Source: Bacteroidota bacterium (GTDB lineage Bacteria; Bacteroidota; Ignavibacteria; Ignavibacteriales; Melioribacteraceae). From it: a DNA stretch of 64,000 nucleotides. The stretch spans positions 1 through 64,000 of the forward strand of contig JAMCSN010000226.1 in NCBI GenBank assembly GCA_023381535.1, in the 5' to 3' direction. This document shows positions 52,127 through 62,339 of the stretch, piece by piece. Made by a program: the position numbers and the translations under genes. The notes under the pieces are model-generated. The model made no database searches, was not told the origin of the DNA, and worked only from the letters and a program-made list of their open reading frames with translations. Within the stretch, counting starts at the first letter, position 1. Each line of letters starts with the position of its first letter.

Positions 52127-55100
52127 TTATTTTTTGTCATTCTCCTTCATTAGAATTACCGCCGGTACTTTTACATCTTCAACCAGCTTGTTGAACTTCG
52201 GAATGTCGTTGGCAATTACGTCTTTCAGCTTATTCAATTCAGCATCAATCTTTCCTATAAGTTCGTCCTTAACTGCAACTGCTTGATCTGTCGGTTTGAA
52301 ACTTCCCGTTTCCACATTCGCATTTAGTTCTGCAAGCTTGTCGTTTAATCTAACCGGGTAGTTCAACGGGTCCTGCAGACTTTTATTTTTTGTTTGATAC
52401 AAAGTTTCTTCTATCGAAGTAATTTTCTTATCAATCTCATTGCTTAGTTTTTTAACATCGTCGGCGTTCTTCTCTTCTTTAACTCTTTCGTTAATATCCT
52501 TCAACTGCTTTCTGATGTTTCTGATCTGCTTGATTGCTCTGTGAGTTTCGGTCAGCTTGCTGCAAACCGCATTCGCAAAATCGAACTGCTCTTTCAAATC
52601 TTGTTGAGACGCAGACGATCTTGGATCTTTAACTATAGTAAAGGGAACAACAACGCTGTCTTTCCCATCAAACAGAATTGCTTTGTACTCGCCGGGAACT
52701 GCAAGCGGTCCGGTTAAACCGCCGCCGCCCCATAAAATCATGCCGTCAAATTTTTCAGCATCGGGGTAGCGCATGTTCCAGATAAATCTGCTCAACCCTT
52801 TTTTTATCGGAAGTTTTTCATTTCGTTCTTTTGCTTTCGGTTTGTAGCTCTTAATTATCTTTCCGTCAGCTTCGCAAATTTTCAATTCGACGGAACCGCT
52901 ATCCGGCATTTCTTTGAAATAATAATTTAGAATTACGCCGCTCTGCAAATTTTTTCCTGCCGTTAATCCGTTTCCTCCGCTGCTTCCTCCCATCCGGTAA
53001 GTTTGCCCCGGTTGATACAGCCAAAAGTTCTTATTCATAACGTCGGCGTTCAACTGACGAAGCGGTGAAAAATCATCCATTATCCAGAACGATCTTCCTT
53101 GAGTTGCAACGATCAAGTCTTCATTCTTAATCGCGAGATCGGTAATCGGCACAACGGGAAGATTCTGCTGAAACGATTGCCAATTTTCTCCGTCGTTAAA
53201 AGAAACATACATTCCTTCTTCCGTTCCGGCAAAGAGCAGACCTTTCCTTTTGTCATCGGCGCGTATCACGCGCGTAAAATGTTTATCATCAATTCCGTTT
53301 ACAATTTTCTTCCACGTTTTTCCGAAATCGTTTGTCATGAGAAGATAAGGTTTGTAGTCATCAAGTTTGTACCGAGTAGCCGCAACATAAAGCCCGCCTT
53401 CATTGAATGAATTGGCTTCGATGCTGTTTATCTGCGCCCACTCCGGCAATAATTTTTTCGGCGGCGTAACATTTTGCCAATTCTTTCCGCCATCGGTAGT
53501 AATGTAAATTAATCCATCATCCGAACCCGTCCAGATTATTCCATCCTTCAACGGACTTTCTGCCATCGTAAAAATTGTGCAGTAATATTCCACTCCGGTA
53601 TTATCTTTCGTAATTGGTCCGCCGGTTGGCTGTTCTTTCGTTGTGTCGTTGCGTGTAAGGTCCCCGCTGATCGGCAGCCAAGTCTGCCCGCCGTTTGTAG
53701 TTTTGAACAAAACATTTCCCGCAGCATAAAGCGTGTTTGGATCGTGCTTGGAAAACATCAGAGGAAAATTCCATTGGAAGCGGTACTTCATATCTTTGTC
53801 GCCGTGTCCGATCGGATTATCGGGCCAGACATTCACAACTCTTCTTTCGTTGGTTCGATGATTCAACATTCCGATGAAGCCGCCGTAGTTTCCGCCGTAA
53901 ACAATATCGTTGTCCTTCGGGTCCGACGTTATCCATCCGCTTTCAAATCCTGCAGTCGGTTCCCAATCTTTTTCACCTATACTTCCGCCGTCGGTTCGAT
54001 GAAAAATTCTTACAGAGCTGTTGTCTTGCTGTGCGCCGTAAATTCTGTAAGGGAAATGATCATCGGTTGATACTCTGTAAATTTGCGCGGTGGGTTGATT
54101 GTAATATGTACTCCAACTTTTTCCGGCGTCAACGGTAATCTGCGCGCCGCCGTCATCGCCTATGATCATTATGCCGGTGTTGTCTGGATTGATCCATAGA
54201 TCATGATGATCCCCGTGCGGCGTTCCGATTCTTTCAAAACTTTTTCCGCCGTCTTTTGATCGCCAGAAACCGACATTCAAAACATAAACTTTATCTTTGT
54301 CTTTAGGATCGGCATAGATGCGGGAGTAATACCAGGCTCGCTGACGAAGATTTCTGTCTTCATTAATTTTGATCCAGCTTTCACCGCCGTCATCGGAACG
54401 GAATACTCCGCCTTCGTTCGCTTCTACAATTGCATAAACGCGCTGGGGATCAGCTTTCGAAACCGTTACGCCGATGATTCCAATTGTTCCTTTCGGCAGT
54501 CCTTTATTGTTGGAAATATTTTTCCACGTATCTCCGCCGTCGGTTGATTTCCAAAGTGCCGAACCTTCTCCGCCGCTTTCCAAACTGTACGGTGTTCTTA
54601 TCACGCGCCACGTTGATGCGAAAAGTACGCGCGGATTTGTCGGATCCATTGTTAAATCGATTGCACCGGATTGATCGTTGGAGAAAAGAATTCGCTGCCA
54701 GATTTTGCCGCCGTCTTTAGAACGGTAAACTCCGCGTTCGGAACTCGGTCCCCACAAATGACCGAGACAAGCCGCATAAACCAAATCCGGATTTTTCGGA
54801 TCGATAACAATTCTTGTTATATGGCGCGAGTCTTCGAGTCCGACATGCTTCCATGTTTTCCCGGCATCGTCGCTCTTCCACATTCCGTTACCGCTCGAAA
54901 CATTTCCACGGACGGTTTCTTCGCCGGTTCCGACATAAATTATGTTTGGATCCCACACGCTCACGGCAATCGATCCGATCGACCCGCCGAAAAATTTATC
55001 CGAAATATTTTTCCAAGTTGTGCCGGCATTTTCACTTTTCCAAACTCCGCCGCCCGTTGCGCCGAAATAGAAAAGCGATTGATTTGACGGATCGCCCACA

Positions 55101-55240
55101 ACGGCACAAGACCTTCCGCCGCGGAACGGACCGATATTTCTATAATCCAACCCGCTAAAATAAGAAGTGTCTATTACTTGCGAATAAAAAGTCGAAAAGA
55201 CAAGCAACAGAATCGTCATAAGCATTTTGGCAATTTTCAT
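52127..55240 (-). CDS. Exported Asp-box (BNR/sortilin-like) beta-propeller protein
   Basis: A 1037-residue protein with a signal peptide (to TFYSQ). About eleven Asp-box turns of S/T-x-D-x-G-x-x-W type are visible (SDDAGKTWKH, STDGGDTWKN, SDDGGESWIK, TTDGGKNWQN and others), making one or two large propellers up to about residue 720. A beta-sandwich segment follows, then a helical coiled region (about 900-1037). Such proteins are often annotated as glycosyl hydrolase, which the sequence does not prove; no sialidase Arg triad is seen. Binding or degrading an extracellular polymer is possible. Confidence 0.88.
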   Translation of the reverse strand: MKIAKMLMTILLLVFSTFYSQVIDTSYFSGLDYRNIGPFRGGRSCAVVGDPSNQSLFYFGATGGGVWKSENAGTTWKNISDKFFGGSIGSIAVSVWDPNIIYVGTGEETVRGNVSSGNGMWKSDDAGKTWKHVGLEDSRHITRIVIDPKNPDLVYAACLGHLWGPSSERGVYRSKDGGKIWQRILFSNDQSGAIDLTMDPTNPRVLFASTWRVIRTPYSLESGGEGSALWKSTDGGDTWKNISNNKGLPKGTIGIIGVTVSKADPQRVYAIVEANEGGVFRSDDGGESWIKINEDRNLRQRAWYYSRIYADPKDKDKVYVLNVGFWRSKDGGKSFERIGTPHGDHHDLWINPDNTGIMIIGDDGGAQITVDAGKSWSTYYNQPTAQIYRVSTDDHFPYRIYGAQQDNSSVRIFHRTDGGSIGEKDWEPTAGFESGWITSDPKDNDIVYGGNYGGFIGMLNHRTNERRVVNVWPDNPIGHGDKDMKYRFQWNFPLMFSKHDPNTLYAAGNVLFKTTNGGQTWLPISGDLTRNDTTKEQPTGGPITKDNTGVEYYCTIFTMAESPLKDGIIWTGSDDGLIYITTDGGKNWQNVTPPKKLLPEWAQINSIEANSFNEGGLYVAATRYKLDDYKPYLLMTNDFGKTWKKIVNGIDDKHFTRVIRADDKRKGLLFAGTEEGMYVSFNDGENWQSFQQNLPVVPITDLAIKNEDLIVATQGRSFWIMDDFSPLRQLNADVMNKNFWLYQPGQTYRMGGSSGGNGLTAGKNLQSGVILNYYFKEMPDSGSVELKICEADGKIIKSYKPKAKERNEKLPIKKGLSRFIWNMRYPDAEKFDGMILWGGGGLTGPLAVPGEYKAILFDGKDSVVVPFTIVKDPRSSASQQDLKEQFDFANAVCSKLTETHRAIKQIRNIRKQLKDINERVKEEKNADDVKKLSNEIDKKITSIEETLYQTKNKSLQDPLNYPVRLNDKLAELNANVETGSFKPTDQAVAVKDELIGKIDAELNKLKDVIANDIPKFNKLVEDVKVPAVILMKENDKK

Positions 55241-55349
55241 TTCATTTCCTTTAAGTGTTGAAAATCTTAAGAGAATTTATTCGAAATGAATTCTTAATTC
55301 AATGCCGGGAGAAAATAAAATTGAATGAGAGCGTTAGGGGCTGGTTCAC

Positions 55350-56657
55350 TCAGCGAGTACTTAAAAGGTATTCTTTGAAAGTTTCGAGCTTGCTGTCTAG
55401 ACTTATGGAATGTTTTTCTTTTCTCAGACATTTTGCAAGCCGTCCCGGCATTTCAATTTCTCGGTTAATTGTACTTTCAACCACATCTTTGAATTTTGCC
55501 GGATGCGCAGTTTCAACTACGACTGCATCGTAATTGGTTTTGCGCTGCAGCGACAAATATTTTCTCATAGCGAGGTAGCCAACCGAACCGTGCGGATCGA
55601 TCACATAACCAAACTTGTCATAAACTTCTTTTATTCCCTTCACCGTTTCATCATCATTAAAACTGAACGAAGCGATCTCGATTTTCATCTTTTCTAAATT
55701 ATCGCCGAATAAACTTCTCACCCGTTCAAGGTTGCTTGGATTGCCGACGTCCATCGCGTTGGAATAAGTCTGAACCGATTTTCTCGGTTCGAACTTGCCT
55801 GATGAAAGATAATTTGTGAACACGTCGTTTGAATTCGTTGCAGCGATAAATTTATCGACCGGCAGACCCATGTGCTTTGCGATCAATCCCGCCGTGATAT
55901 TTCCGAGATTACCCGACGGAACCGAGACGATAATTTCTCTTCCGGTAGATTTCAACTGCTTCACTGCATTTATATAATAGAATGATTGCGGAATAAGCCG
56001 CGCAATGTTAATCGAGTTTGCCGAACTGAGATTTAATTTTTCCTTCAAATCTGCATCAGTGAAAGCAGTCTTAACAAGATGCTGGCAATCGTCAAACGTT
56101 CCGCGAATTTCCAGCGCGACAATATTTTTATCGAGAGTGGTTAATTGTTTTTCTTGTATCGCGCTAACTTTTCCGCTTGGATATAAAAGAAAAACTTTGA
56201 TTCCTTCAACGCCGTAAAATCCGTGTGCAACCGCACTGCCCGTATCACCCGATGTTGCGACAAGAATTACCAGCTCACAGTTATCATCTTTAACAAAATG
56301 TTCCATCGTTCTTGCCATGAACTGTGCGCCGAAATCTTTGAACGCAAGAGTCGGTCCGTGAAAAAGTTCGAGTACATGCATTTGATCATGCAAATCAACA
56401 ATTGGTGCGGGAAAGGTTACGGAGCGTTGAATTATTTCATGAAGTTTCGATTCGCTAATCTCCTCACCAACAAACAGTTTTGCCGCTTCATAACCGATTT
56501 CTTGAAACGAAAGTGTGGGAAGATTTTCTAAAAAAGATTTTGAGAAAGAAGGGATTTTTTCCGGAAGAAATAGTCCGCCGTCTTTGGCAAGACCGCGCAT
56601 AACGGCTTCTCTGAAAGAAACAAAATTTTTTCGATTGCGTGTGCTGAAATATTTCAT
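55350..56657 (-). CDS. thrC: Threonine synthase
   Basis: A 435-residue PLP enzyme. The N-terminus has RGLAKDGGLFLPE, the PLP Lys is in GPTLAFKDFGAQF, and the SGDTGSAV phosphate cup follows. It converts O-phosphohomoserine to threonine. It begins two bases downstream of the thrB stop and is the last gene of the threonine operon. Confidence 0.96.
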   Translation of the reverse strand: MKYFSTRNRKNFVSFREAVMRGLAKDGGLFLPEKIPSFSKSFLENLPTLSFQEIGYEAAKLFVGEEISESKLHEIIQRSVTFPAPIVDLHDQMHVLELFHGPTLAFKDFGAQFMARTMEHFVKDDNCELVILVATSGDTGSAVAHGFYGVEGIKVFLLYPSGKVSAIQEKQLTTLDKNIVALEIRGTFDDCQHLVKTAFTDADLKEKLNLSSANSINIARLIPQSFYYINAVKQLKSTGREIIVSVPSGNLGNITAGLIAKHMGLPVDKFIAATNSNDVFTNYLSSGKFEPRKSVQTYSNAMDVGNPSNLERVRSLFGDNLEKMKIEIASFSFNDDETVKGIKEVYDKFGYVIDPHGSVGYLAMRKYLSLQRKTNYDAVVVETAHPAKFKDVVESTINREIEMPGRLAKCLRKEKHSISLDSKLETFKEYLLSTR

Positions 56658-56658
56658 G

Positions 56659-57594
56659 CTAACCGATTATTTTAGGACCGACTGTGTTGATCGGCGAAAC
56701 GTAAAGAATATTTTTTTCTACGCGCTTAGAGGAAACGCTCTTCATAGCTTTGCCGATTTCAATTCCTTTTTCATATGAAGTGCTGAATGCAAATATTGCC
56801 GGACCCGATCCCGAAATGCTGCATCCGATTGAACCGGCATTCATTGCAGCTTCTTTAATTTCATAGAAACCGGGAATCAATCGAGCACGTGCGGGTTCGG
56901 CAATTACATCGTTCAACGACCGCTTGATCAATCCGTAATCGCTATTCATCAAACCGGCAATGAGACCAGCGGCATTGCCGCTTTGTGAAATTATTTCGTT
57001 CAAAGAATAATTCTGCTTGATCAGTTTTCTCGCTTCGGAAGTTTTAATTTCAAACTGCGGATGCAATATTGTGCAATGCAGTTTTTTCGGCGGCTCGATC
57101 TGAATGATATCTGTTGGATTGTACCCGCGAATCAGTATGAATCCGCCGTAAAGACACGGCGCAACATTATCAGCATGAATGCAGCCCGATGCAACTTCTT
57201 CTCCGAGCAATGCAAATTCCATCAAATCTTTTTTGCTGAAAGGACGATCCAGCAATTCATTAAGCGCAAACGGCGCTGCAACTGCGCTTGCAGCGCTTGA
57301 ACCGAGTCCGCTTCCTGAAATCATTTTTTTTCTAATCTCTAATTCAACGCCGATACTCATTTCCAATTTCGCAAGCATGTGCGTAAGCGCAACGGTAGCC
57401 GTATTTTTTTTAACATTAAGAGGCAAACCTTTTTTGTCGCCGGTAATTTTTTTGATTCTAATCCCCGGTTTGTTTTTAATTCTCACGACCATCTCTTCAA
57501 CGGCGGTGTCGAGCGCAAAACCCATTATGTCGAATCCGGGACCTACATTTGAAACTGTCGCAGGCGCGGTAACTTTTATACTTTTTTCACTCAT
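56659..57594 (-). CDS. thrB: Homoserine kinase
   Basis: A 311-residue GHMP kinase with N-terminal VTAPATVSNVGPGFD, ATP loop GSGLGSSAASAV and C-terminal SGSGPAIFAF. It phosphorylates homoserine for threonine synthase next door. Three-base gap from asd. Confidence 0.97.
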   Translation of the reverse strand: MSEKSIKVTAPATVSNVGPGFDIMGFALDTAVEEMVVRIKNKPGIRIKKITGDKKGLPLNVKKNTATVALTHMLAKLEMSIGVELEIRKKMISGSGLGSSAASAVAAPFALNELLDRPFSKKDLMEFALLGEEVASGCIHADNVAPCLYGGFILIRGYNPTDIIQIEPPKKLHCTILHPQFEIKTSEARKLIKQNYSLNEIISQSGNAAGLIAGLMNSDYGLIKRSLNDVIAEPARARLIPGFYEIKEAAMNAGSIGCSISGSGPAIFAFSTSYEKGIEIGKAMKSVSSKRVEKNILYVSPINTVGPKIIG

Positions 57595-57597
57595 AAA

Positions 57598-58647
57598 CTA
57601 ATCCAGATAACCTTTTGCTTTCATCAATTCTGCAATTAAAATTGTTCCGCCCGCAGCGCCTCTTACTGTGTTGTGTGAAAGAACGACAAACTTGTAATCG
57701 AACAACGGACACTCGCGAAGTCTGCCGATTGAAACCGACATTCCGTTTCCCAAATTTCTGTGAAGTTTCGGCTGAGGATATTTTTCTCCTTCCAAATAAA
57801 TTATCGGCTTCGCCGGTGCGAAAGGTAAATTAAGTTTTTGCGGTTCGCCGGAGAAATTATTCCATGCATTTATAATTTCTTCTTTCGAAATTTTCTTTTT
57901 GAGTTTTACTTGAACAGCTTCCGTATGTCCGTCGATAACACTGACGCGGTTGCATTGAGCGCTTATGGTCATGTGAGCGTAATCTATTTTATCACCGCTC
58001 AACGATCCTAAAATTTTTCTCGGTTCTTTTTCCATTTTTTCTTCTTCACCGCCGATGAAAGGTATCACGTTATCAATAATATCCATGCTTGGAACGCCGG
58101 GGTAACCGCCGCCGGAAATTGCCTGCATCGTTACAACGTTCACGGATTCGATTCCGAATTTATCTGCTATCGGTTTGAGCGCCATTACCAAACCGATTGT
58201 TGAGCAGTTCGGGTTTGTTACGATTGCGCCTTTGCCAAACCTCTGCACTTTTACAAGTTCAAGATGATCGGAATTAATCTCCGGCACCATTAACGGAACA
58301 TCGTCATCAAAACGGTGATTGCGAGCGTTTGAAATAACAATGTACCCGGCTTTCGCAAAATCTTCTTCGATAGTTCCCGCAACGGAAGCATCGAGCGCGG
58401 AGAAAACAATTTTTGATTTTAGATTCGGCTCGCATTTCAAAACTTCCATCGAAGCAATTCTTTTGTCTAACGTCGTTTGCATTACCCAGTTAACCGCGTC
58501 GCTATATTTTTTCCCTGCCGATTTGTCGGACGCCGCGAGTTCGGCTATCTCAAACCACGGGTGGTTGGAAAGCAACTCAATAAATTTTTGCCCCACGCTA
58601 CCTGTTGCGCCAAGAATCGCAACATTAGTTTTTCTTGTCTCGCTCAT
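57598..58647 (-). CDS. asd: Aspartate-semialdehyde dehydrogenase
   Basis: A 349-residue enzyme with NADP-binding GATGSVGQKF, catalytic Cys in TNPNCSTIG, and His in CNRVSVIDGHTE. It reduces aspartyl phosphate to the semialdehyde used by the homoserine dehydrogenase half of ThrA. The C-terminal RGAAGGTILIAE matches the archaeal/long-type ASADH subfamily. It starts three bases after thrA. Confidence 0.96.
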   Translation of the reverse strand: MSETRKTNVAILGATGSVGQKFIELLSNHPWFEIAELAASDKSAGKKYSDAVNWVMQTTLDKRIASMEVLKCEPNLKSKIVFSALDASVAGTIEEDFAKAGYIVISNARNHRFDDDVPLMVPEINSDHLELVKVQRFGKGAIVTNPNCSTIGLVMALKPIADKFGIESVNVVTMQAISGGGYPGVPSMDIIDNVIPFIGGEEEKMEKEPRKILGSLSGDKIDYAHMTISAQCNRVSVIDGHTEAVQVKLKKKISKEEIINAWNNFSGEPQKLNLPFAPAKPIIYLEGEKYPQPKLHRNLGNGMSVSIGRLRECPLFDYKFVVLSHNTVRGAAGGTILIAELMKAKGYLD

Positions 58648-58650
58648 TTT

Positions 58651-61107
58651 TTAACTCAAGTAATTTGAAATTCTTAGAATGTCTGAAAGGATCCCGACAG
58701 CCGTAAAATCCGCACCGGCGCCTTGACCGCGAATAATGAGTGGATTTCTCCAATAATTTTTTGTTGTGAATGCAACAATGTTTTCGCTGTTGGTCAAATT
58801 TGAAAACGGATGATTCTTATCAATTTCTTCGATTGCCAATCTTGCTTTACCGTTTTCGTATCTGGCAATGTAACTCAGCACACAATTTTTTGCAGCCGCG
58901 TTTTTCTTTCTTTGAATTATTCGTTCGTCGTCTTTCTTCAATCGTTCGAAAAATTCATCTATGTTCTTTGCTTTTTCCGATTCGCGCGAAATCAATTTTT
59001 CTATTTCAATGTCCTTCAGTTCGAATTGAACGCCCGATTCACGAATCAGGATCAAAAGTTTTCTTGCCATGTCGAGTCCGCTCAAATCGTCGCGCGGATC
59101 GGGCTCTGTGTAACCTTTCTCCTTGGCAAGTTTAACAACCTCGCTGAAGCTGTCTTTTTCTTTCAGAGTGTTGAAAATGAAACTCAGCGTGCCGGAAAAA
59201 ATTCCTTCTATTCTTATAACTTCATCACCGTTGGCAATAATATCTTTTAGCGTGCTGATAACCGGAAGAGCGGAGCCGACATTTGTGCCGTATCTGAACT
59301 GAACATTTTTCTTCGATGCTGCTTCCTTCAGCGAAGTGTACCTGTCGTAACTTTGTGTGTTGGCAATCTTATTCGGCGTAACGATTGAAATGCTCGAGTT
59401 CAACACTTCCAAATAATGTTTTACAACGCTGTCGTTTGCCGTGCAGTCAACAAGTATCGAGTTGGGAAGATTCATTTCTTTCATCCGCTCGATAAACTTT
59501 TCAAGGTCGGATGTTTCTTTTGTGTTGCCAAGCGACGCTTCCCAACTTTTTAGGTCAATACCTTTTTCATCGAAAAACATTTTCTTTCTGTTAAGCAGCC
59601 CAACCACTTTTATGTTGGTGTGAAGTCGATCTAACACATAAACATTGCGGTCAATCAAAAGACGGAGCAGCGCGCTGCCTACCAATCCGGGACCTACCAA
59701 AAATAAATTCAAAACTTTACGTTTCGATAAGAAGAGCGAGTTGTGCAGAACATTCAGCGCTTTTTTCAAATCTGGTTTCGGAATCACCAAAGAAATATTC
59801 AGCTCGGAAGAACCTTGCGCAATTGCAACAATGTTGATTCCGTTTTTGCCGAGCGCACGAAAAACTTTTCCGGAAATTCCAGGAGTGTGGCGCATGTTCT
59901 CGCCGACAACAGCAATGATAGAAACGTCCGGCTCAACAATTACCTCGTCAATCATTCCGTCGCGGATTTCCCATTTGAATTCTTCTTCAATCAATTTTTT
60001 GGATTGCTTTCCATGCTGGGGTAGAACTGCAAAGCAAACACTGTGTTCGGAGGAGGCTTGCGTAATCAGAATAACATTGACGCTTGCCCTTGCGAGCGCG
60101 CCGAAAATTCTTGATGCTACACCAACAACGCCAACCATTCCGCTTCCGGTTATTCTCAAAAGCGTGATATCGTCGATCGAAGAAATCCCTTTCACGCTGA
60201 AATTGATTTCCGGTTCGCTTTCAGCAATAACAGTTCCGACAAAGGAAGGATTGAAAGTATTTTTAATTCTGATTGGAATTTTTTTGATCAGCGCCGGTTT
60301 CATTGTCGGCGGATGAATTACCTTTGCGCCGAAGTGCGACATCTCCATTGCTTCTTCATAGGTAACGGCATTTAGCGAATATGAATCACTTACCTTGCGC
60401 GGATCGGCAGTTAATATTCCGTCAACATCGGTCCAAATTTCAATTTCTTTTGCATTCAAAGCTGCGCCTAAAATTGAAGCGGAATAATCGGAGCCGCCGC
60501 GTCCAAGTGTGGTTGTTTCGCCTTTGTCTGTTGAACCGATGAATCCGGTTACAATTTGTACTTTCTTATGTTTCGCAAAATGCTCGGCAATATTTTTATC
60601 GGTCAATTCAAAATTTACTTTTGCATTGCCGAAGTTGTCGTCTGTTTTAATAATTGTTCGGCTGTCCAGGAATTCGGAATCGATGCCGCGTTCATTCATC
60701 GCACCGGCTATTATCGTACATGAAAGCCGTTCGCCAAAACTCATCACAAAATCCAAAGTGCGAAGTGTGAGTTCTTTCACTAAAAAAATTCCGTGGAGAA
60801 TTTCTTCCAGTTCATTCAACAAAAGATTAACCTTCGATTTCAGCTCATCAGCATTTTTATCATGAACAAGAATATCTACCGCGTTTAGGTGAAGTTCTTT
60901 AAGATTAGCAAAACCCTTTCGGTAAGTTTCATCACGATTCACTGCCTTTTTACTTACGGCAATAAGACCATCGGTCACGCCTTGAAAGGCAGACGATACT
61001 ACCGCAAAGCGAATTTTCTTCTGCTTGTATTCGCTAAGAATATCGATGACGCTACAGATTCTTTCCGGCGTTCCAACCGAGGAACCGCCAAATTTTAACA
61101 CTCGCAT
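58651..61107 (-). CDS. thrA: Bifunctional aspartokinase / homoserine dehydrogenase
   Basis: ATG at 61107 gives 818 residues starting MRVLKFGGSSVG, the aspartokinase nucleotide loop; the frame to 61188 adds 27 unconserved residues. The kinase part is followed by paired ACT domains (about 305-460) for feedback control by threonine, then the dehydrogenase with VGPGLVGSALL and the GIFSGTLSFI and DPRDDLSGLDMARK motifs. It performs the first and third steps of the pathway. Operon order thrA-asd-thrB-thrC supplies all five steps from aspartate to threonine. No leader peptide or attenuator was found upstream. Confidence 0.97.
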   Translation of the reverse strand: MRVLKFGGSSVGTPERICSVIDILSEYKQKKIRFAVVSSAFQGVTDGLIAVSKKAVNRDETYRKGFANLKELHLNAVDILVHDKNADELKSKVNLLLNELEEILHGIFLVKELTLRTLDFVMSFGERLSCTIIAGAMNERGIDSEFLDSRTIIKTDDNFGNAKVNFELTDKNIAEHFAKHKKVQIVTGFIGSTDKGETTTLGRGGSDYSASILGAALNAKEIEIWTDVDGILTADPRKVSDSYSLNAVTYEEAMEMSHFGAKVIHPPTMKPALIKKIPIRIKNTFNPSFVGTVIAESEPEINFSVKGISSIDDITLLRITGSGMVGVVGVASRIFGALARASVNVILITQASSEHSVCFAVLPQHGKQSKKLIEEEFKWEIRDGMIDEVIVEPDVSIIAVVGENMRHTPGISGKVFRALGKNGINIVAIAQGSSELNISLVIPKPDLKKALNVLHNSLFLSKRKVLNLFLVGPGLVGSALLRLLIDRNVYVLDRLHTNIKVVGLLNRKKMFFDEKGIDLKSWEASLGNTKETSDLEKFIERMKEMNLPNSILVDCTANDSVVKHYLEVLNSSISIVTPNKIANTQSYDRYTSLKEAASKKNVQFRYGTNVGSALPVISTLKDIIANGDEVIRIEGIFSGTLSFIFNTLKEKDSFSEVVKLAKEKGYTEPDPRDDLSGLDMARKLLILIRESGVQFELKDIEIEKLISRESEKAKNIDEFFERLKKDDERIIQRKKNAAAKNCVLSYIARYENGKARLAIEEIDKNHPFSNLTNSENIVAFTTKNYWRNPLIIRGQGAGADFTAVGILSDILRISNYLS

Positions 61108-61250
61108 GATAGTACTGGATTTTAAGAAATGTTGAATTTTGGTTCGCATGATACTAAAAAAATATTGGAACAGGAAGGATTTGAGCATTAATTTGTATAT
61201 GGATCATTAGAAAATTTTAATGTAAAAAATCACAACCAATGGAGATAGAA

Positions 61251-62321
61251 ATGAGATGCTTCAGTCATGCTAAAGCTTTTATGCTGATGATGGTGATGGT
61301 TACATGCGTCGTTTATCCGCAAGAGAAGAACGGCAACGAACTGATCGAAAAAAAATTCGACGCTTTGGATCACCGGCTCGATCAGCTTGCAAAAGCAATT
61401 GACGATATTCAGTGGTACAACAAAGTCGGCGACGTAGCTAACATCGACAAAGTGTTTATCGTCGGTCCGCCGCCTGCCAACGTTCCGAATCCAACAGCCA
61501 TGGGCGCAAAAAATCCGGTTAAGTTTTGGGCGTACGTTTTCATTCCGGTAAAAATTGACCGCAGCAAAAAATATCCGTTGATTGTTTTGCCGCATGGCGG
61601 TGTTCATGCCGATTTTACTACGTACCATACCCACATCATACGCGAAATGATGGCGCAAGGTTACATTGTTGTAGCGCCTGAATACCGCGGCAGCACAGGC
61701 TACGGAAAAAGTTTCTACGAGAAAATTGATTACGGCGGACTTGAAGTTGACGACAACAATGCAAGCCGCGCTTGGATAATCGAAAACTACGATATTGTTG
61801 ATAAAGACAGAGTAGGCGTTGTCGGGTGGAGCCATGGCGGACTGATTGCACTGATGGATATTTTTCAGCATCCAAACGATTACAAAGTTGCATTCGCCGG
61901 AGTTCCGGTAAGCGATTTAATACTTCGGATGGGTTCGCACGGCGAAGAATATGAAAAAGAATTTTCGGCGAAATACCACATTGGTAAAACCGTCACCCAG
62001 GATGTTAACGAATATAGAAAACGTTCGCCGGTAACTCATGTTGCCGATCTCAAAACGCCGCTGCTTATCCACACCAACACAAATGACGACGATGTTTATG
62101 TTGTTGAGGTTGAACATTTAATCGAAGCATTAAAAGCAGCAGGCAAAAAATTCGATTATGAAATTTTCAAAGATGCGCCCGGAGGGCATAGTTTCGATAG
62201 AATCGATACAAAGCTTGCAAAGGAAACACGAATGAAGATTTACAAATTCTTAGCCGAGTATCTTAATCCTCCTTTTCCATTTCATTCGTTAAAAGATTTG
62301 GAGAAAGCTGCATACAAATAA
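61251..62321 (+). CDS. Exported prolyl-oligopeptidase-like (S9) hydrolase
   Basis: GGAG six bases upstream favours the ATG at 61251 over the one at 61239. About 356 residues with a signal peptide (to VVYPQE). The alpha/beta hydrolase core shows PHGG oxyanion, YRGSTGYGKSFYE, nucleophile GWSHGG, Asp in TNTNDDDVYV and His in PGGHSFDR. The S9 propeller is missing: only about 90 residues precede the catalytic domain. It is probably a peptidase or esterase acting outside the cytoplasm. Convergent with the MEMO gene and divergent from thrA. Confidence 0.9.
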   Translation: MRCFSHAKAFMLMMVMVTCVVYPQEKNGNELIEKKFDALDHRLDQLAKAIDDIQWYNKVGDVANIDKVFIVGPPPANVPNPTAMGAKNPVKFWAYVFIPVKIDRSKKYPLIVLPHGGVHADFTTYHTHIIREMMAQGYIVVAPEYRGSTGYGKSFYEKIDYGGLEVDDNNASRAWIIENYDIVDKDRVGVVGWSHGGLIALMDIFQHPNDYKVAFAGVPVSDLILRMGSHGEEYEKEFSAKYHIGKTVTQDVNEYRKRSPVTHVADLKTPLLIHTNTNDDDVYVVEVEHLIEALKAAGKKFDYEIFKDAPGGHSFDRIDTKLAKETRMKIYKFLAEYLNPPFPFHSLKDLEKAAYK

Positions 62322-62339
62322 AAAAGATTGGCTGAGTGT

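Noticed and set aside
59645..60316. Long plus-strand open frame antisense to thrA
   Set aside because: It is a frame shadow of a strongly conserved gene, with no start signal and low-complexity Ser/Ile/Phe composition.
61230..61871. 213-codon minus-strand frame opposite the S9-like hydrolase
   Set aside because: The plus-strand protein has a full catalytic set; the antisense product resembles nothing and has no ribosome site.
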